DNA of 64,000 nt, taken from positions 1-64,000 of IMG/VR virus record IMGVR_UViG_3300042319_001471; one strand, given 5' to 3'. Positions within the stretch are counted from its first letter, which is position 1; every line of letters starts with the position of its first letter. A program made the translations under genes and the position numbers. Below are positions 24,734 to 32,651 of the stretch, in pieces. The stretch comes from a virus. The notes beneath the pieces were generated by a model. The model saw nothing but the letters and a program-made list of their open reading frames with translations, made no database searches and was not told the origin of the DNA.

Positions 24734-26359
24734 TTAATTAAATCTATCTAAAAAGAACTTCGGCAGCTTCTTCTTGTTCCTGTTTATAGCATCAAAAATG
24801 CTCCCGTCAAGTATGTATGTTTCGCAATAATCATCTTTTGATCTAACGCCGCGACCACAAGCTTGCACCAGTGTCTTCAACATCTGATTTCCATACCAAT
24901 CCTTATCAAGCTTCATCAGCTTCTCCACCCGCACATCCTTGGTTGGTAGCCAAGGTGCCTTCAGGATGATCTGGAACCGCGCCAGATCGCCTTTCAGGTC
25001 AACACCATAGGTCATGGAGGGAGACACCAGAACAGTGGGTTCCTCCGACTCCTCATGCATTTCCAAAAGCTGCTCATTATTCACCCCCGGTTCCCGACAA
25101 AGTAAACGATCTGATTTTACATTATCTCGAATATAATCCGTCAAGTATTGGGTATGAGTGTGTATGATACCTTTTTCATCCCCATGGTGTTCAAGAATCC
25201 CCTTGATCTGTTTCACCAGAGTTGGAAGCATGGATTTCAAATTTTGAAAATTCAACTTTTGTTTAGCCATAATATGAATTGGAGATTTCTCAGGATTGAA
25301 ATCAGTTCCAATATGAAGGTATTCATAATCCTTGATTCCCAGAGATTTGCAATATGCATCGGGATCAATGATCGTTGCGGACATGATTACCACCTTCTCC
25401 GCATGGGAGAAAAGGTGCTTGGACAGGACATCCACTTTCAGGGGAATGAACCGGATACCATATTCCACCCGCTCAATTATATAATCACTGTCATAGAATG
25501 ATTCAGAGAGTAATCCCAAAGAATTGAAAAGATTCTGAAGTTTGGTATATTCCTGTTTCTTTTTATTGAACGTGATGATGTCTTTCTTGGCTGTATTGGA
25601 AGAGAACCATTCCTTGTAATCCTCACAAGACGTTTCGACTTTTTCCATCAGGGAATTTATCCATGAGAGAACCTTGGGCTTATTCTTGTCATCGTTGGGG
25701 AACGGTGTCACCAAAGTCTGGGTTTTCATCAGGAATGGGATATCAACCTCACATGTGAATTGACTCACCAATTGCTCTTCCAATTCCGATCCCTCGTCAC
25801 ACACCATCACTTGTCTCTTCTTGAGATGGTTTGGTAAGGAAAAAAACATGCTGTAATTCAGGGCTGCAAATTTGGAAGTCAGCATGTCATTACGGGAATT
25901 GTAATAAGGGCAGCGATTTGCTTTCCAGCATTCGGTCTTCTGGTTTGCCACGTAGATGCAGGGAGCGACATCGACCGATAGTGTGTCATCCACATCGCAT
26001 TGGTAATTGCTCTTGCCTTTTAACAGTCCCGTATCATCGAAGGTCATCTGATATTGGTCTTGGAGGGATTTGGTAATTGTCAGGGCATAACAGCCAAAAG
26101 GTTCAAAATCTGAAACCAATCCCGCTCCATCCTCCCCAAAGATGCTGTAATTTCTGACGATCCTTTCAAATTCGGCAGGAACATCTTTGGATACATTGCC
26201 AAGCGTCTTTGCCAAATGTGTTTTACCAACACCCGTATCGGCATGGACGATCACGAATTTCTTACCATTCTCAAATGCTTTTTCAATGGCATTAAGAGCT
26301 TTGGCTTGTTTGTCACGGGGATTGAATCCCTCTGGAAAGTTTAAGATTAAGTTATTCAT
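24734..26359 (-). CDS. DinG/XPD-like superfamily 2 helicase
   Basis: 541 residues. Walker A ADTGVGKT (about 40-47); four Cys at 121, 134, 144 and 150 spaced like the 4Fe-4S ligands of XPD/DinG helicases; DEGS (188-191) replaces DEAH; a C-terminal motif VI CGRGVRSKDDY. Probably a 5'-3' DNA helicase in replication or recombination. It lies in a leftward operon with an AAA+ gene and small unknown genes. Confidence 0.85.
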   Translation of the reverse strand: MNNLILNFPEGFNPRDKQAKALNAIEKAFENGKKFVIVHADTGVGKTHLAKTLGNVSKDVPAEFERIVRNYSIFGEDGAGLVSDFEPFGCYALTITKSLQDQYQMTFDDTGLLKGKSNYQCDVDDTLSVDVAPCIYVANQKTECWKANRCPYYNSRNDMLTSKFAALNYSMFFSLPNHLKKRQVMVCDEGSELEEQLVSQFTCEVDIPFLMKTQTLVTPFPNDDKNKPKVLSWINSLMEKVETSCEDYKEWFSSNTAKKDIITFNKKKQEYTKLQNLFNSLGLLSESFYDSDYIIERVEYGIRFIPLKVDVLSKHLFSHAEKVVIMSATIIDPDAYCKSLGIKDYEYLHIGTDFNPEKSPIHIMAKQKLNFQNLKSMLPTLVKQIKGILEHHGDEKGIIHTHTQYLTDYIRDNVKSDRLLCREPGVNNEQLLEMHEESEEPTVLVSPSMTYGVDLKGDLARFQIILKAPWLPTKDVRVEKLMKLDKDWYGNQMLKTLVQACGRGVRSKDDYCETYILDGSIFDAINRNKKKLPKFFLDRFN

Positions 26360-26550
26360 TTGTTTTTATAAAATTCTTCCAATGCATCACACACCACTTT
26401 AGCCATGGATTGAGTATCACACAATGCCCAATGTTGTCGTCCCTTGGAATGGACTTGGTATATTCCATTGAATTCCCTGTATTGGAATATTTCACCACCC
26501 CTGTATTTTTCAGTCGGTTTATCTGGATATTCTATTGCTATCATATTCAT
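26356..26550 (-). CDS. Small unknown protein, 64 aa
   Basis: Starts ATG AAT ATG, overlapping the upstream stop; ends by overlapping the helicase start. Sequence IEYPDKPTEKYRGGEIFQYR suggests a small beta fold. No family recognised. Confidence 0.55.
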   Translation of the reverse strand: MNMIAIEYPDKPTEKYRGGEIFQYREFNGIYQVHSKGRQHWALCDTQSMAKVVCDALEEFYKNK

Positions 26551-27095
26551 TTTTCTTTTACTATAAATGTTGTGAAAGCAAGGTCATCATTAAAAGATGA
26601 ACTGCTATACAACACGAATTGTGTGTGGTGTGTTATTGTTTTTGTTTCTCCGTTTTTATATTTCACTAGATAATCATACTGTGGATACTCCACATACATA
26701 TTCTCCCACATACTAAATGCGTTCGTTGATAATTTGTTACCACTTTCAACCATCCCATATTTAGGAATAATATATTCAGCCAAAAATTTTCTAAGAACTC
26801 CTTTGTTTCCTCGCTTATTCCAAGTTATTTCCGTTTGGATGTAATTAGACTTTGGATCAAACCTATAAAAAGCGACCAATTCATTATTTTTTAAAATGTA
26901 ATATTCCCCATATTCAAATTCAGTCTGATAGTAAACATTCATGGTATTCCACTCAGTTACAAATTTCATTTGTTGAACCTTTTCAACGGAAAAATTGGAC
27001 ATGTGTTCTTCAAAATCATCGTCCATTACCCCATAATTCCAAGGACTTTCATTCATCAAAATCCTTTGGATATTTTCTATATCCCTCTGTTTCAT
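26547..27095 (-). CDS. Unknown protein, possibly GNAT-like
   Basis: 182 residues. The middle (NNELVAFYRFDPKSNYIQTE then KFLAEYIIPKYG) is loosely similar to a GNAT acetyltransferase core, but the acetyl-CoA loop is not clear, so this is a weak idea. ATG 27095 is chosen because a promoter places transcription start exactly on it; the TTG-started longer frame crosses the promoter -10. Confidence 0.5.
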   Translation of the reverse strand: MKQRDIENIQRILMNESPWNYGVMDDDFEEHMSNFSVEKVQQMKFVTEWNTMNVYYQTEFEYGEYYILKNNELVAFYRFDPKSNYIQTEITWNKRGNKGVLRKFLAEYIIPKYGMVESGNKLSTNAFSMWENMYVEYPQYDYLVKYKNGETKTITHHTQFVLYSSSSFNDDLAFTTFIVKEK

Positions 27096-27101
27096 ATGGG
27101 T

Positions 27102-27129
27102 ATGATACCCCACCAACAACGAATGTCAA
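27102..27129 (-). promoter_or_regulatory. Sigma70-type promoter, start codon at +1
   Basis: TTGACA (27124-27129), 16-bp spacer, TATCAT (27102-27107), then 6 bp to the ATG at 27095. The expected start base is the A of the ATG. Confidence 0.75.
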
Positions 27130-27455
27130 CCCGTGATCACGTAGAGATGATTATCGAAGAATTTTGAAGCTTCCGATTTGTTCAGCATCCGCATTTTCCA
27201 ATACACCTCTTCCGTTCGGGGACAAAACGCACTCAGGGCATAATCGAAAATAAATCCCCCCTCCGTGAGCTTGATGTCATAAGGATAGGAGATTTCCCAT
27301 TCCTTGACTTCCCCTCCTTCTTCGATTTTGAATTTTACGAAATTCTGCTTGGTGTTGAACATTTGTATTTTACCCTCCCTGATGGTTCGGGAGTTTAACA
27401 CAAATTTCACTTCACGGAAAATCAATTGTTTAAGATGTTCTTCAATTTTAATCAT
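27126..27455 (-). CDS. Small unknown protein, 109 aa
   Basis: MIKIEEHLKQLIFREVKFVL; mixed charge, probably beta-rich. Starts by ATGA overlap with the upstream gene. Its last codons lie on the -35 hexamer of the next promoter, which would be embedded in this gene's end. Function unknown. Confidence 0.6.
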   Translation of the reverse strand: MIKIEEHLKQLIFREVKFVLNSRTIREGKIQMFNTKQNFVKFKIEEGGEVKEWEISYPYDIKLTEGGFIFDYALSAFCPRTEEVYWKMRMLNKSEASKFFDNHLYVITG

Positions 27456-27865
27456 TTTGGAAAGGGGTCAAGGTTCAATTCAATATCCATGTATCGCATC
27501 TTTTCGTTGGGACTCATGGGAAATATTTTTTCATTAAAGAACGGCCAGAACGTATCATCTGCTGGCATTTGTTGAACGAGGTAGCACATATCCATTGATA
27601 TATTTCTATATGATTGCATGAAAATATCCCATGCTACCACGATATTATGTTTACGTTCGTTGATTTTCTTGGGTTCCAGAGAACCTTGATACTGGAGGGT
27701 TCTCAATCCGTTTTCGGATCGTAGAATCTCGTTGCTATTGGTGCATAGCATCTGGCGAATCTCCGGTCTTCCGGGGGCGCGTTCCGGTCTTCTACGGACG
27801 ATCATCAGATCACAGATATTGCTTTTCAGCAAACGCTGTAACTCAGTCCGTTTTATTAGTCTCAT
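27452..27865 (-). CDS. WYL_2-like (DUF2693) small protein
   Basis: 137 residues. NIVVAWDIFMQSYRNISMD is the most typical part, resembling the (VWD)(x)(QxWR) core of the WYL_2/DUF2693 Sm-like family found in T4-like phages; the basic N-terminal IVRRRPERAPG fits nucleic-acid binding. Role not established. Overlaps neighbours at both ends. Confidence 0.5.
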   Translation of the reverse strand: MRLIKRTELQRLLKSNICDLMIVRRRPERAPGRPEIRQMLCTNSNEILRSENGLRTLQYQGSLEPKKINERKHNIVVAWDIFMQSYRNISMDMCYLVQQMPADDTFWPFFNEKIFPMSPNEKMRYMDIELNLDPFPK

Positions 27866-28268
27866 TTATCTCACAAACGCCAAACATGCGTTGCTCATTC
27901 AAGAACAGTCCGTTCTTCACTTTTCCGTAGCCTTTAACTTCCAGATTACTCACACCACTTCCCATTCCGCTGGGAAACACCACAATCTCTCCAACTTCCG
28001 TGAAGAGAACATTCGGTCCTTTTAAAATCACTTTTCCCTTGCGCCACATCTTATCCACATTTGCAATTGGAATCAGAAGACTACCACGCTGGACAAAATC
28101 GCCCGATTGTTCAGTTCCTTGGGCAATGTCACAATATTCCACAAGCATCACATCATCCATCAGGCGGGAGAGGATATAATCATCCATACCGAAGTCTGTG
28201 GGAAGGTTGGGATCATTTAGATCAATGTGGGATTTTTGGGGTGCTAACTTATCAATGCTTACTGTCAT
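27843..28268 (-). CDS. GroES-like co-chaperonin candidate
   Basis: 141 residues. Core pattern LMDDVMLVEYCDIAQG, then RGKVILKGPNVLFTEVGEIV and VFPSG with a FLNEQRMFG finish follows GroES: a mobile-loop-like region, Gly-rich strands and a roof. T4 uses gp31 as a replacement GroES to fold gp23, so this may be its counterpart. ATAAATA lies 5 bp before the ATG. Distant similarity only. Confidence 0.55.
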   Translation of the reverse strand: MTVSIDKLAPQKSHIDLNDPNLPTDFGMDDYILSRLMDDVMLVEYCDIAQGTEQSGDFVQRGSLLIPIANVDKMWRKGKVILKGPNVLFTEVGEIVVFPSGMGSGVSNLEVKGYGKVKNGLFLNEQRMFGVCEINETNKTD

Positions 28269-28273
28269 GAGAA

Positions 28274-28280
28274 TATTTAT
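28274..28280 (-). promoter_or_regulatory. Late-type box ATAAATA
   Basis: ATAAATA, 5 bp before the ATG at 28268. Confidence 0.65.
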
Positions 28281-28552
28281 TCATCTTTTTTGGAAGGCAA
28301 GCGTTTTTTAGAAATATAATTAATTCTTTTCCGTTTCAACTTGGGTATCAAGTTCTGAAAGAAACGAAATTGTTCTTCATCAGTCTCAAAAATCTGACTA
28401 TACTTATTTACCGTCTCATTGGCATAATTCAACAGATCGTCATCATAGAAACTCAGATAACGTGTCACCATGTAAGGGGAGAACTCTTCCAACAATTCGT
28501 TGGTCATCTCTCCTTTCTTATCAAAGATAATATGATTTATGGTGTTAAACAT
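28277..28552 (-). CDS. Small protein, possibly gp62-type clamp-loader subunit
   Basis: 91 residues. FSPYMVTRYLSFYDDDLLNY, an ETVNKYS helix and terminal KLKRKRINYISKKR follow a pattern that I recall from short T4-like clamp-loader A subunits (family of gp62). This is a memory-based weak match. Its ATG overlaps the end of the fucosyltransferase gene. Confidence 0.35.
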   Translation of the reverse strand: MFNTINHIIFDKKGEMTNELLEEFSPYMVTRYLSFYDDDLLNYANETVNKYSQIFETDEEQFRFFQNLIPKLKRKRINYISKKRLPSKKDE

Positions 28553-29315
28553 CGTGTAGTATCATATCCTCTCTGTAAATGTCTCCATGTTCTCCACCAT
28601 CAGCAAACCATTTGGATGGAAAGTAACAAGTCTTTCCCCCAATTAAGGATGCCCACCAAGAGAACGTGGAATTGCTTCCCACTATAATATCACATTTACT
28701 CATCATGGCAAGCTCTTTCACATCAGAATCGGTTTCAATCAAAGTGTAATTGAACATATTAAATTCTTTTGTAACGTGTTCAGGAGAATCCGTGAACATA
28801 TAAATTTTGGTTCCTTTTACCATTTCGGGGGCAAAAATGTTGAGGAAATAATCGAAATATTCTGTCTTACAGACATAATGAATATTTGGATATATCAAAT
28901 AATCCCCCCTTCTTACATGGAACGCCACTCTGATTATGGGATAAATACTGGGAGTTGAATTACTATCCCCAAAGTCCAATAACGATATAAATTCATCCTT
29001 AAATTCCTCAAAATATTTGAGGGATTGGAAATATCCATGAAGAGAAACACTTCCATGATGAAAAGGTAATTCATCGTAATTGAATCTCTTCTCGTGAAGA
29101 GAAATCACATCTCTAGTAACTGGTGGAGAACCATATTCAAAATTGCGAAAGATATTATCTTTATACGATAAGACGCTATTACCTTGACCAGCATTCCAAT
29201 TATCGGGAACGATTATCAAATTCTTGTCATGCTTTTTGGCATAGGCGTATCCCGCAGCAATAATGAATAGCTGGTTTCCCAAACCACCAATTGGATGCAC
29301 GTAGCAATTACTCAT
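28545..29315 (-). CDS. Alpha-1,2-fucosyltransferase-like (GT11)
   Basis: 256 residues. GGLGNQLF near the N-terminus, HVRRGDY in the middle and SNSTFSWWASLI near the end are GT11 hallmarks, including the Arg of HxRRxD. Transfers fucose or a similar sugar to an acceptor glycan. Located apart from the main glycan operon. A strong promoter places the transcription start on the ATG. Confidence 0.85.
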   Translation of the reverse strand: MSNCYVHPIGGLGNQLFIIAAGYAYAKKHDKNLIIVPDNWNAGQGNSVLSYKDNIFRNFEYGSPPVTRDVISLHEKRFNYDELPFHHGSVSLHGYFQSLKYFEEFKDEFISLLDFGDSNSTPSIYPIIRVAFHVRRGDYLIYPNIHYVCKTEYFDYFLNIFAPEMVKGTKIYMFTDSPEHVTKEFNMFNYTLIETDSDVKELAMMSKCDIIVGSNSTFSWWASLIGGKTCYFPSKWFADGGEHGDIYREDMILHDV

Positions 29316-29321
29316 GGGAGC

Positions 29322-29349
29322 ATCTTACCATTCCAAGAAAGGATGTCAA
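29322..29349 (-). promoter_or_regulatory. Sigma70-type promoter, start codon at +1
   Basis: TTGACA (29344-29349), 16-bp spacer, TAAGAT (29322-29327), then 6 bp to the ATG at 29315. Expected start base is the A of ATG. Confidence 0.7.
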
Positions 29350-29364
29350 GGTGCTGAAAAATAC

Positions 29365-29392
29365 AAAAACGGACACTTTCCGTCCGTTTTTT
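29365..29392 (-). terminator. Terminator, possibly bidirectional
   Basis: Ten-base arms AAAAACGGAC/GTCCGTTTTT with loop ACTTTCC. It overlaps the stop of the leftward gene at 29391 and precedes the promoter of the fucosyltransferase gene. Confidence 0.85.
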
Positions 29393-29843
29393 AATATCCA
29401 AGCAACCTTTTCCTGCGCGTATCAGCCGTGGACACCGAGAACGTCTCAGAGAACGCTGATACGGGAACGGTAGTAACCGAACTGAGGAACGGGAAAACCG
29501 AATAGGAATTGTCGGTGTTGACAACTGCCATATCGGTGAGGTGGAGGGAAGACGGGATGTTGAACACCGATCCCAGAACATTCACCGTGACGTTTGGAAA
29601 GGTTGCAAGGGAGAATGCTGATGCGGTGTGAACGGTGCTACCCACAGAAAAATTCACGGGGGAGAAAGCGAGTCCTACATCGGTGGTGGAAAGGGATACG
29701 ACTCCAACTTGGCGACTTGTAACCACAACGTCTGCCCCAGAGAGATAGGTGACACCCGTGGCAGATAGGGAAGTGTTCGTAAGGTTCGGGGTTCCGGTTT
29801 TTTCAGCGGAAAGGAGGACGGTTTGGAACGTGTATAGGCTCAT
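29391..29843 (-). CDS. Late Ser/Thr/Val-rich protein
   Basis: 150 residues, about half Ser, Thr and Val in alternating strand-like pattern (TVLLSAEKTGTPNLT, VVVTSRQVGVVSLSTTDVG), no charge-rich part except the tail RRKRLLGY. Such composition suits a virion surface or tail protein. CTAAATA is 5 bp before the ATG. Function unknown. Confidence 0.65.
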   Translation of the reverse strand: MSLYTFQTVLLSAEKTGTPNLTNTSLSATGVTYLSGADVVVTSRQVGVVSLSTTDVGLAFSPVNFSVGSTVHTASAFSLATFPNVTVNVLGSVFNIPSSLHLTDMAVVNTDNSYSVFPFLSSVTTVPVSAFSETFSVSTADTRRKRLLGY

Positions 29844-29848
29844 AGTAT

Positions 29849-29855
29849 TATTTAG
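29849..29855 (-). promoter_or_regulatory. Late-type box CTAAATA
   Basis: CTAAATA, 5 bp before the ATG at 29843. Confidence 0.7.
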
Positions 29856-30286
29856 TAATTTGGGTAATTATTTTCAAAGTATTCTATGAGTTTGGAAGAC
29901 ACGGTATCCTTTCCAGCTTCAATATTATCAAGCTCGATTTTTTCCAAATCTTCTGCAACCTCATGATATGCGGATTGTGGAAGATTGAATCTTGGTAATG
30001 ATAGAATTTTAATCCATTTAACTACCAACGGTGTCTTCGCCACATTTGAATATTTTAAATCAAAAATTTTATCATTATAATATGCCTCGATTTCTTCGCA
30101 CAGCCAATTTCGTCCGCTATCCCAATAAATATCACCCTCTTCGTTTTTATCAAACCATCCCCTAAACCAATCCAACAAGTTCAAACGGTTTTCAACTGTT
30201 TCTTTTGAATATGGTCGTTCAACGTAAAAAGCGTCTATTTCTGCCAACTCGTAAGCTTTTTGGATTGCGGTTTCTGATACTGTCAT
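29852..30286 (-). CDS. Unknown protein, 144 aa
   Basis: Helical, Trp/Tyr-rich and acidic (WFRGWFDKNEEGDIYWDSG). Family unknown. Promoter element TTGACA with TAAATT and 5 bp to the ATG lies upstream; the -10 region also resembles a late box, so it may serve two phases. Confidence 0.6.
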   Translation of the reverse strand: MTVSETAIQKAYELAEIDAFYVERPYSKETVENRLNLLDWFRGWFDKNEEGDIYWDSGRNWLCEEIEAYYNDKIFDLKYSNVAKTPLVVKWIKILSLPRFNLPQSAYHEVAEDLEKIELDNIEAGKDTVSSKLIEYFENNYPNY

Positions 30287-30291
30287 GTATT

Positions 30292-30319
30292 AATTTAACA
30301 CAATTTTTAAATTTGTCAA
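30292..30319 (-). promoter_or_regulatory. Sigma70-type promoter with late-like -10
   Basis: TTGACA (30314-30319), 16-bp spacer, TAAATT (30292-30297), 5 bp to the ATG at 30286. The -10 reads TTAAATT, close to the late box. Confidence 0.6.
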
Positions 30320-30357
30320 ATATTTTTATTGAAATCTGTTTTTGGTCTGATAGTCTG

Positions 30358-30364
30358 TTAAGTA
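30358..30364 (+). promoter_or_regulatory. Late-type box TTAAGTA
   Basis: TTAAGTA, 5 bp before the ATG at 30370. Confidence 0.6.
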
Positions 30365-30369
30365 ATAGT

Positions 30370-31824
30370 ATGGCTAAAAAATACTCAACAGATGAAGTGA
30401 TCAAACTTTTCAAGGAGAAGCATGGGGATAGATATGATTATTCGATGTTTATTTATCCCGGTAAAAAGAATGATAAAGGGATTGTGATTTGTAAAGATCA
30501 TGGTCAATTTCTAACTTCCAAGCAACATCATTTACAAGGTTCTGGTTGTCCTGATTGCGCGGGTGTCCCAAGAGGGGGATTCAAACGAAGAACCCAAGAA
30601 CAATTCATGGAAGAATTGAAAGAAAAATATTCGAAATTTCAGGAATATGATTTTTCTAAATTCATATATAAGAACAACACCACCAAAGGAATTATCGCAT
30701 GTCCCAAACACGGAGAATTTCAAATCACTCCCAAGCACTTGTTGGCAAGACAATATGGTTGTTCCGAATGTTCGGGAAAGAAAAGATTGACGATTGAAAG
30801 GATCAGGGAATTAACATCATATCAAATTCCCAATCAGGAATACACAAACAATAAAACACATATTAAAGCTGTGTGTGAATTGCATGGAGAATGGTTGGTT
30901 AGACCGGATAATCTTCTTCACTCTAAAACAAGATGTCCAGTATGTGCTGAGAATCTATCTAAGATTGAAGAAGAACTTAGAGAATTTGTGGAGTCTGAAT
31001 TGGATACCGACATTATTAGAAACGATAAACAAATTTTAGATAAAAAAGAATTGGATGTCCTATCCCCAAAACACAATATTGCAATTGAGATGAACGGGTT
31101 ATTTTGTCATTCAGAAGAAGAAGGTAAGGACAAACATTATCATTTATACAAGACAAATAAGTGTCTGGAATCTGGTATTCGTCTGTTTCACATATTTGAG
31201 GATGAATGGCGGAACAAACAGGAGATTTGGAAATCCATTATTAGATATAATTTCGGGAAAGTTCCCAATAAAATCCATGCTAGAAAATGTGAAATAAGAA
31301 TGGTTGACAATTTCAATACAAGACATTTTCTAAACGACAACCATCTACAAGGATATTCCAATTGTTCAATTTCGCTAGGACTCTATTACAATAACCAATT
31401 GGTATCCATATTAACATTTGGTAAAAGTAGATTCGATAAGAATGTGGAATGGGAGCTTATTCGTTTCGCCAACGTATTGAACACTTCGATAGTCGGTGGA
31501 TTTCAGAAGTTGTTCAAACACTTCATCAGAACTTATAATCCAAATTCCATAGTATCTTACGCAGATAAGCGATATTCAATTGGTAATATATACCGTAGTG
31601 TTGGTATGAAAGAGATTCAAAATGATGCGGTGAATTATTATTATTTTAATAAGCGAGAAGGTATTAGATATTCTCGCCATCAGTTCCAGAAACATAAGCT
31701 CGAAGATAAGTTACCAATCTTTGATGAGTCGTTGAGTGAAGGGGATAATATGAAGATGAATGGTTTTTATAAGATATATGATTGTGGTAATTATAAATTT
31801 GTGTGGAGGAAATCATTGCAATAA
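30370..31824 (+). CDS. Vsr-like (EDxHD) homing endonuclease with zinc ribbons
   Basis: 484 residues. Three zinc-ribbon-like repeats (Cys41/60/63, Cys111/131/134, Cys169/189/192, each with the CxxHG...CxxC pattern), then a nuclease domain with KELDVLSPKHNIAIEMNG (Asp229, Glu240) and HIFEDEW (274-280) as in the Vsr-related endonuclease I-Bth0305I. The C-terminal 200 residues are probably DNA-binding. The start is fixed by the TTAAGTA box; the longer frame to 30205 is a chance extension. Confidence 0.75.
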   Translation: MAKKYSTDEVIKLFKEKHGDRYDYSMFIYPGKKNDKGIVICKDHGQFLTSKQHHLQGSGCPDCAGVPRGGFKRRTQEQFMEELKEKYSKFQEYDFSKFIYKNNTTKGIIACPKHGEFQITPKHLLARQYGCSECSGKKRLTIERIRELTSYQIPNQEYTNNKTHIKAVCELHGEWLVRPDNLLHSKTRCPVCAENLSKIEEELREFVESELDTDIIRNDKQILDKKELDVLSPKHNIAIEMNGLFCHSEEEGKDKHYHLYKTNKCLESGIRLFHIFEDEWRNKQEIWKSIIRYNFGKVPNKIHARKCEIRMVDNFNTRHFLNDNHLQGYSNCSISLGLYYNNQLVSILTFGKSRFDKNVEWELIRFANVLNTSIVGGFQKLFKHFIRTYNPNSIVSYADKRYSIGNIYRSVGMKEIQNDAVNYYYFNKREGIRYSRHQFQKHKLEDKLPIFDESLSEGDNMKMNGFYKIYDCGNYKFVWRKSLQ

Positions 31825-31836
31825 TTGATTCCGGTA

Positions 31837-31843
31837 TTAAGTA
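31837..31843 (+). promoter_or_regulatory. Late-type box TTAAGTA
   Basis: TTAAGTA, 5 bp before the ATG at 31849. Confidence 0.6.
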
Positions 31844-31848
31844 TTACC

Positions 31849-32640
31849 ATGAACAGAAAACAATTCAAATTATACGTCACTATCAACAAAATCAATGGCA
31901 AGGTTTATGGGGGAAAACATTATTGGTATCCAAAAACTAGATATATGGGTTCTGGTTATAGATTGCGCCAAGCTATGGTCAAATATGGAAAAGAAAATTT
32001 TGAAACTAGGTGGTTTAATTTAAAGATAACTACACCAGAAGACTTGAATAGATTGGAAATCAAGTTAATCAGAAGGCTACACCACAAATTCGGTAAGAGT
32101 AATTGTTACAATATTCAAAAGGGTGGTAGGGGGGGTTATTACACTGAATACATGGATGAAAATGAATTGGATGAAGTGTATTCTAAAATAAGCAGTGGTC
32201 TTAAAGAAAAATATAAAGACCCCGAACATTATGATAAATGGAAAGAATCCTTAAAGAAAAGGAAAGCTACGATGGATTTAAGAAAATCTAAAGAGGGTAA
32301 ATCTGATAAGGAAATTAAAAAGAGACAATTCATGCTAGATAATGGATTCGGTATTGTCACGTATGAGATATCATATCCCGATGGCAAGTCTGTCGTTGAG
32401 AGTAAAACACTCAGAGATTTTCTAACTGAATATAAAACAGAAGATCATGTATTCTCGCGCATCAGAACAAACGGCGAATATGTCTTCAAGAAGAGAACCA
32501 AACTTACAAAACACCCATTTCCAGTTAAGACGGTTATAAAATATATTTCAGAGATAAGAACATTCGATACCTATAAAAACGAGGAAACCCAAGGGTCTTC
32601 GGCACCTTGGGTTTCAGATTTGATTTGCGTAACTGCTTGA
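31849..32640 (+). CDS. GIY-YIG-like homing endonuclease
   Basis: 263 residues. FKLYVTINKINGKVYGGKHY is the strand pair with a Tyr/Tyr-Gly core; MGSGYRLRQAMVKYGKENFE, LEIKLIRRLHHKF and CYNIQKGGRGG complete the pattern of GIY-YIG-type phage endonucleases. Its second Tyr/Gly motif is variant (KVYGGKH). Starts 24 bp after the upstream endonuclease. Its end contains the terminator of the opposite-strand capsid gene, so the last 20 residues may be a late addition. Confidence 0.7.
   Translation: MNRKQFKLYVTINKINGKVYGGKHYWYPKTRYMGSGYRLRQAMVKYGKENFETRWFNLKITTPEDLNRLEIKLIRRLHHKFGKSNCYNIQKGGRGGYYTEYMDENELDEVYSKISSGLKEKYKDPEHYDKWKESLKKRKATMDLRKSKEGKSDKEIKKRQFMLDNGFGIVTYEISYPDGKSVVESKTLRDFLTEYKTEDHVFSRIRTNGEYVFKKRTKLTKHPFPVKTVIKYISEIRTFDTYKNEETQGSSAPWVSDLICVTA
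32584..32615 (-). terminator. Terminator of the major capsid gene, inside an ORF
   Basis: GAAACCCAAGG pairs with CCTTGGGTTTC (11 bp, 10-base loop containing TTCG). On the minus strand it is followed by a T run (32575-32579), so it would end the capsid message. It lies within the coding end of the gene at 31849. Confidence 0.75.
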
Positions 32641-32651
32641 GTATTAACGAC

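Noticed and set aside
30205-30369. Longer N-terminus for the Vsr-like gene
   Set aside because: It would cover the divergent promoter and start; the TTAAGTA box and the family both favour 30370.
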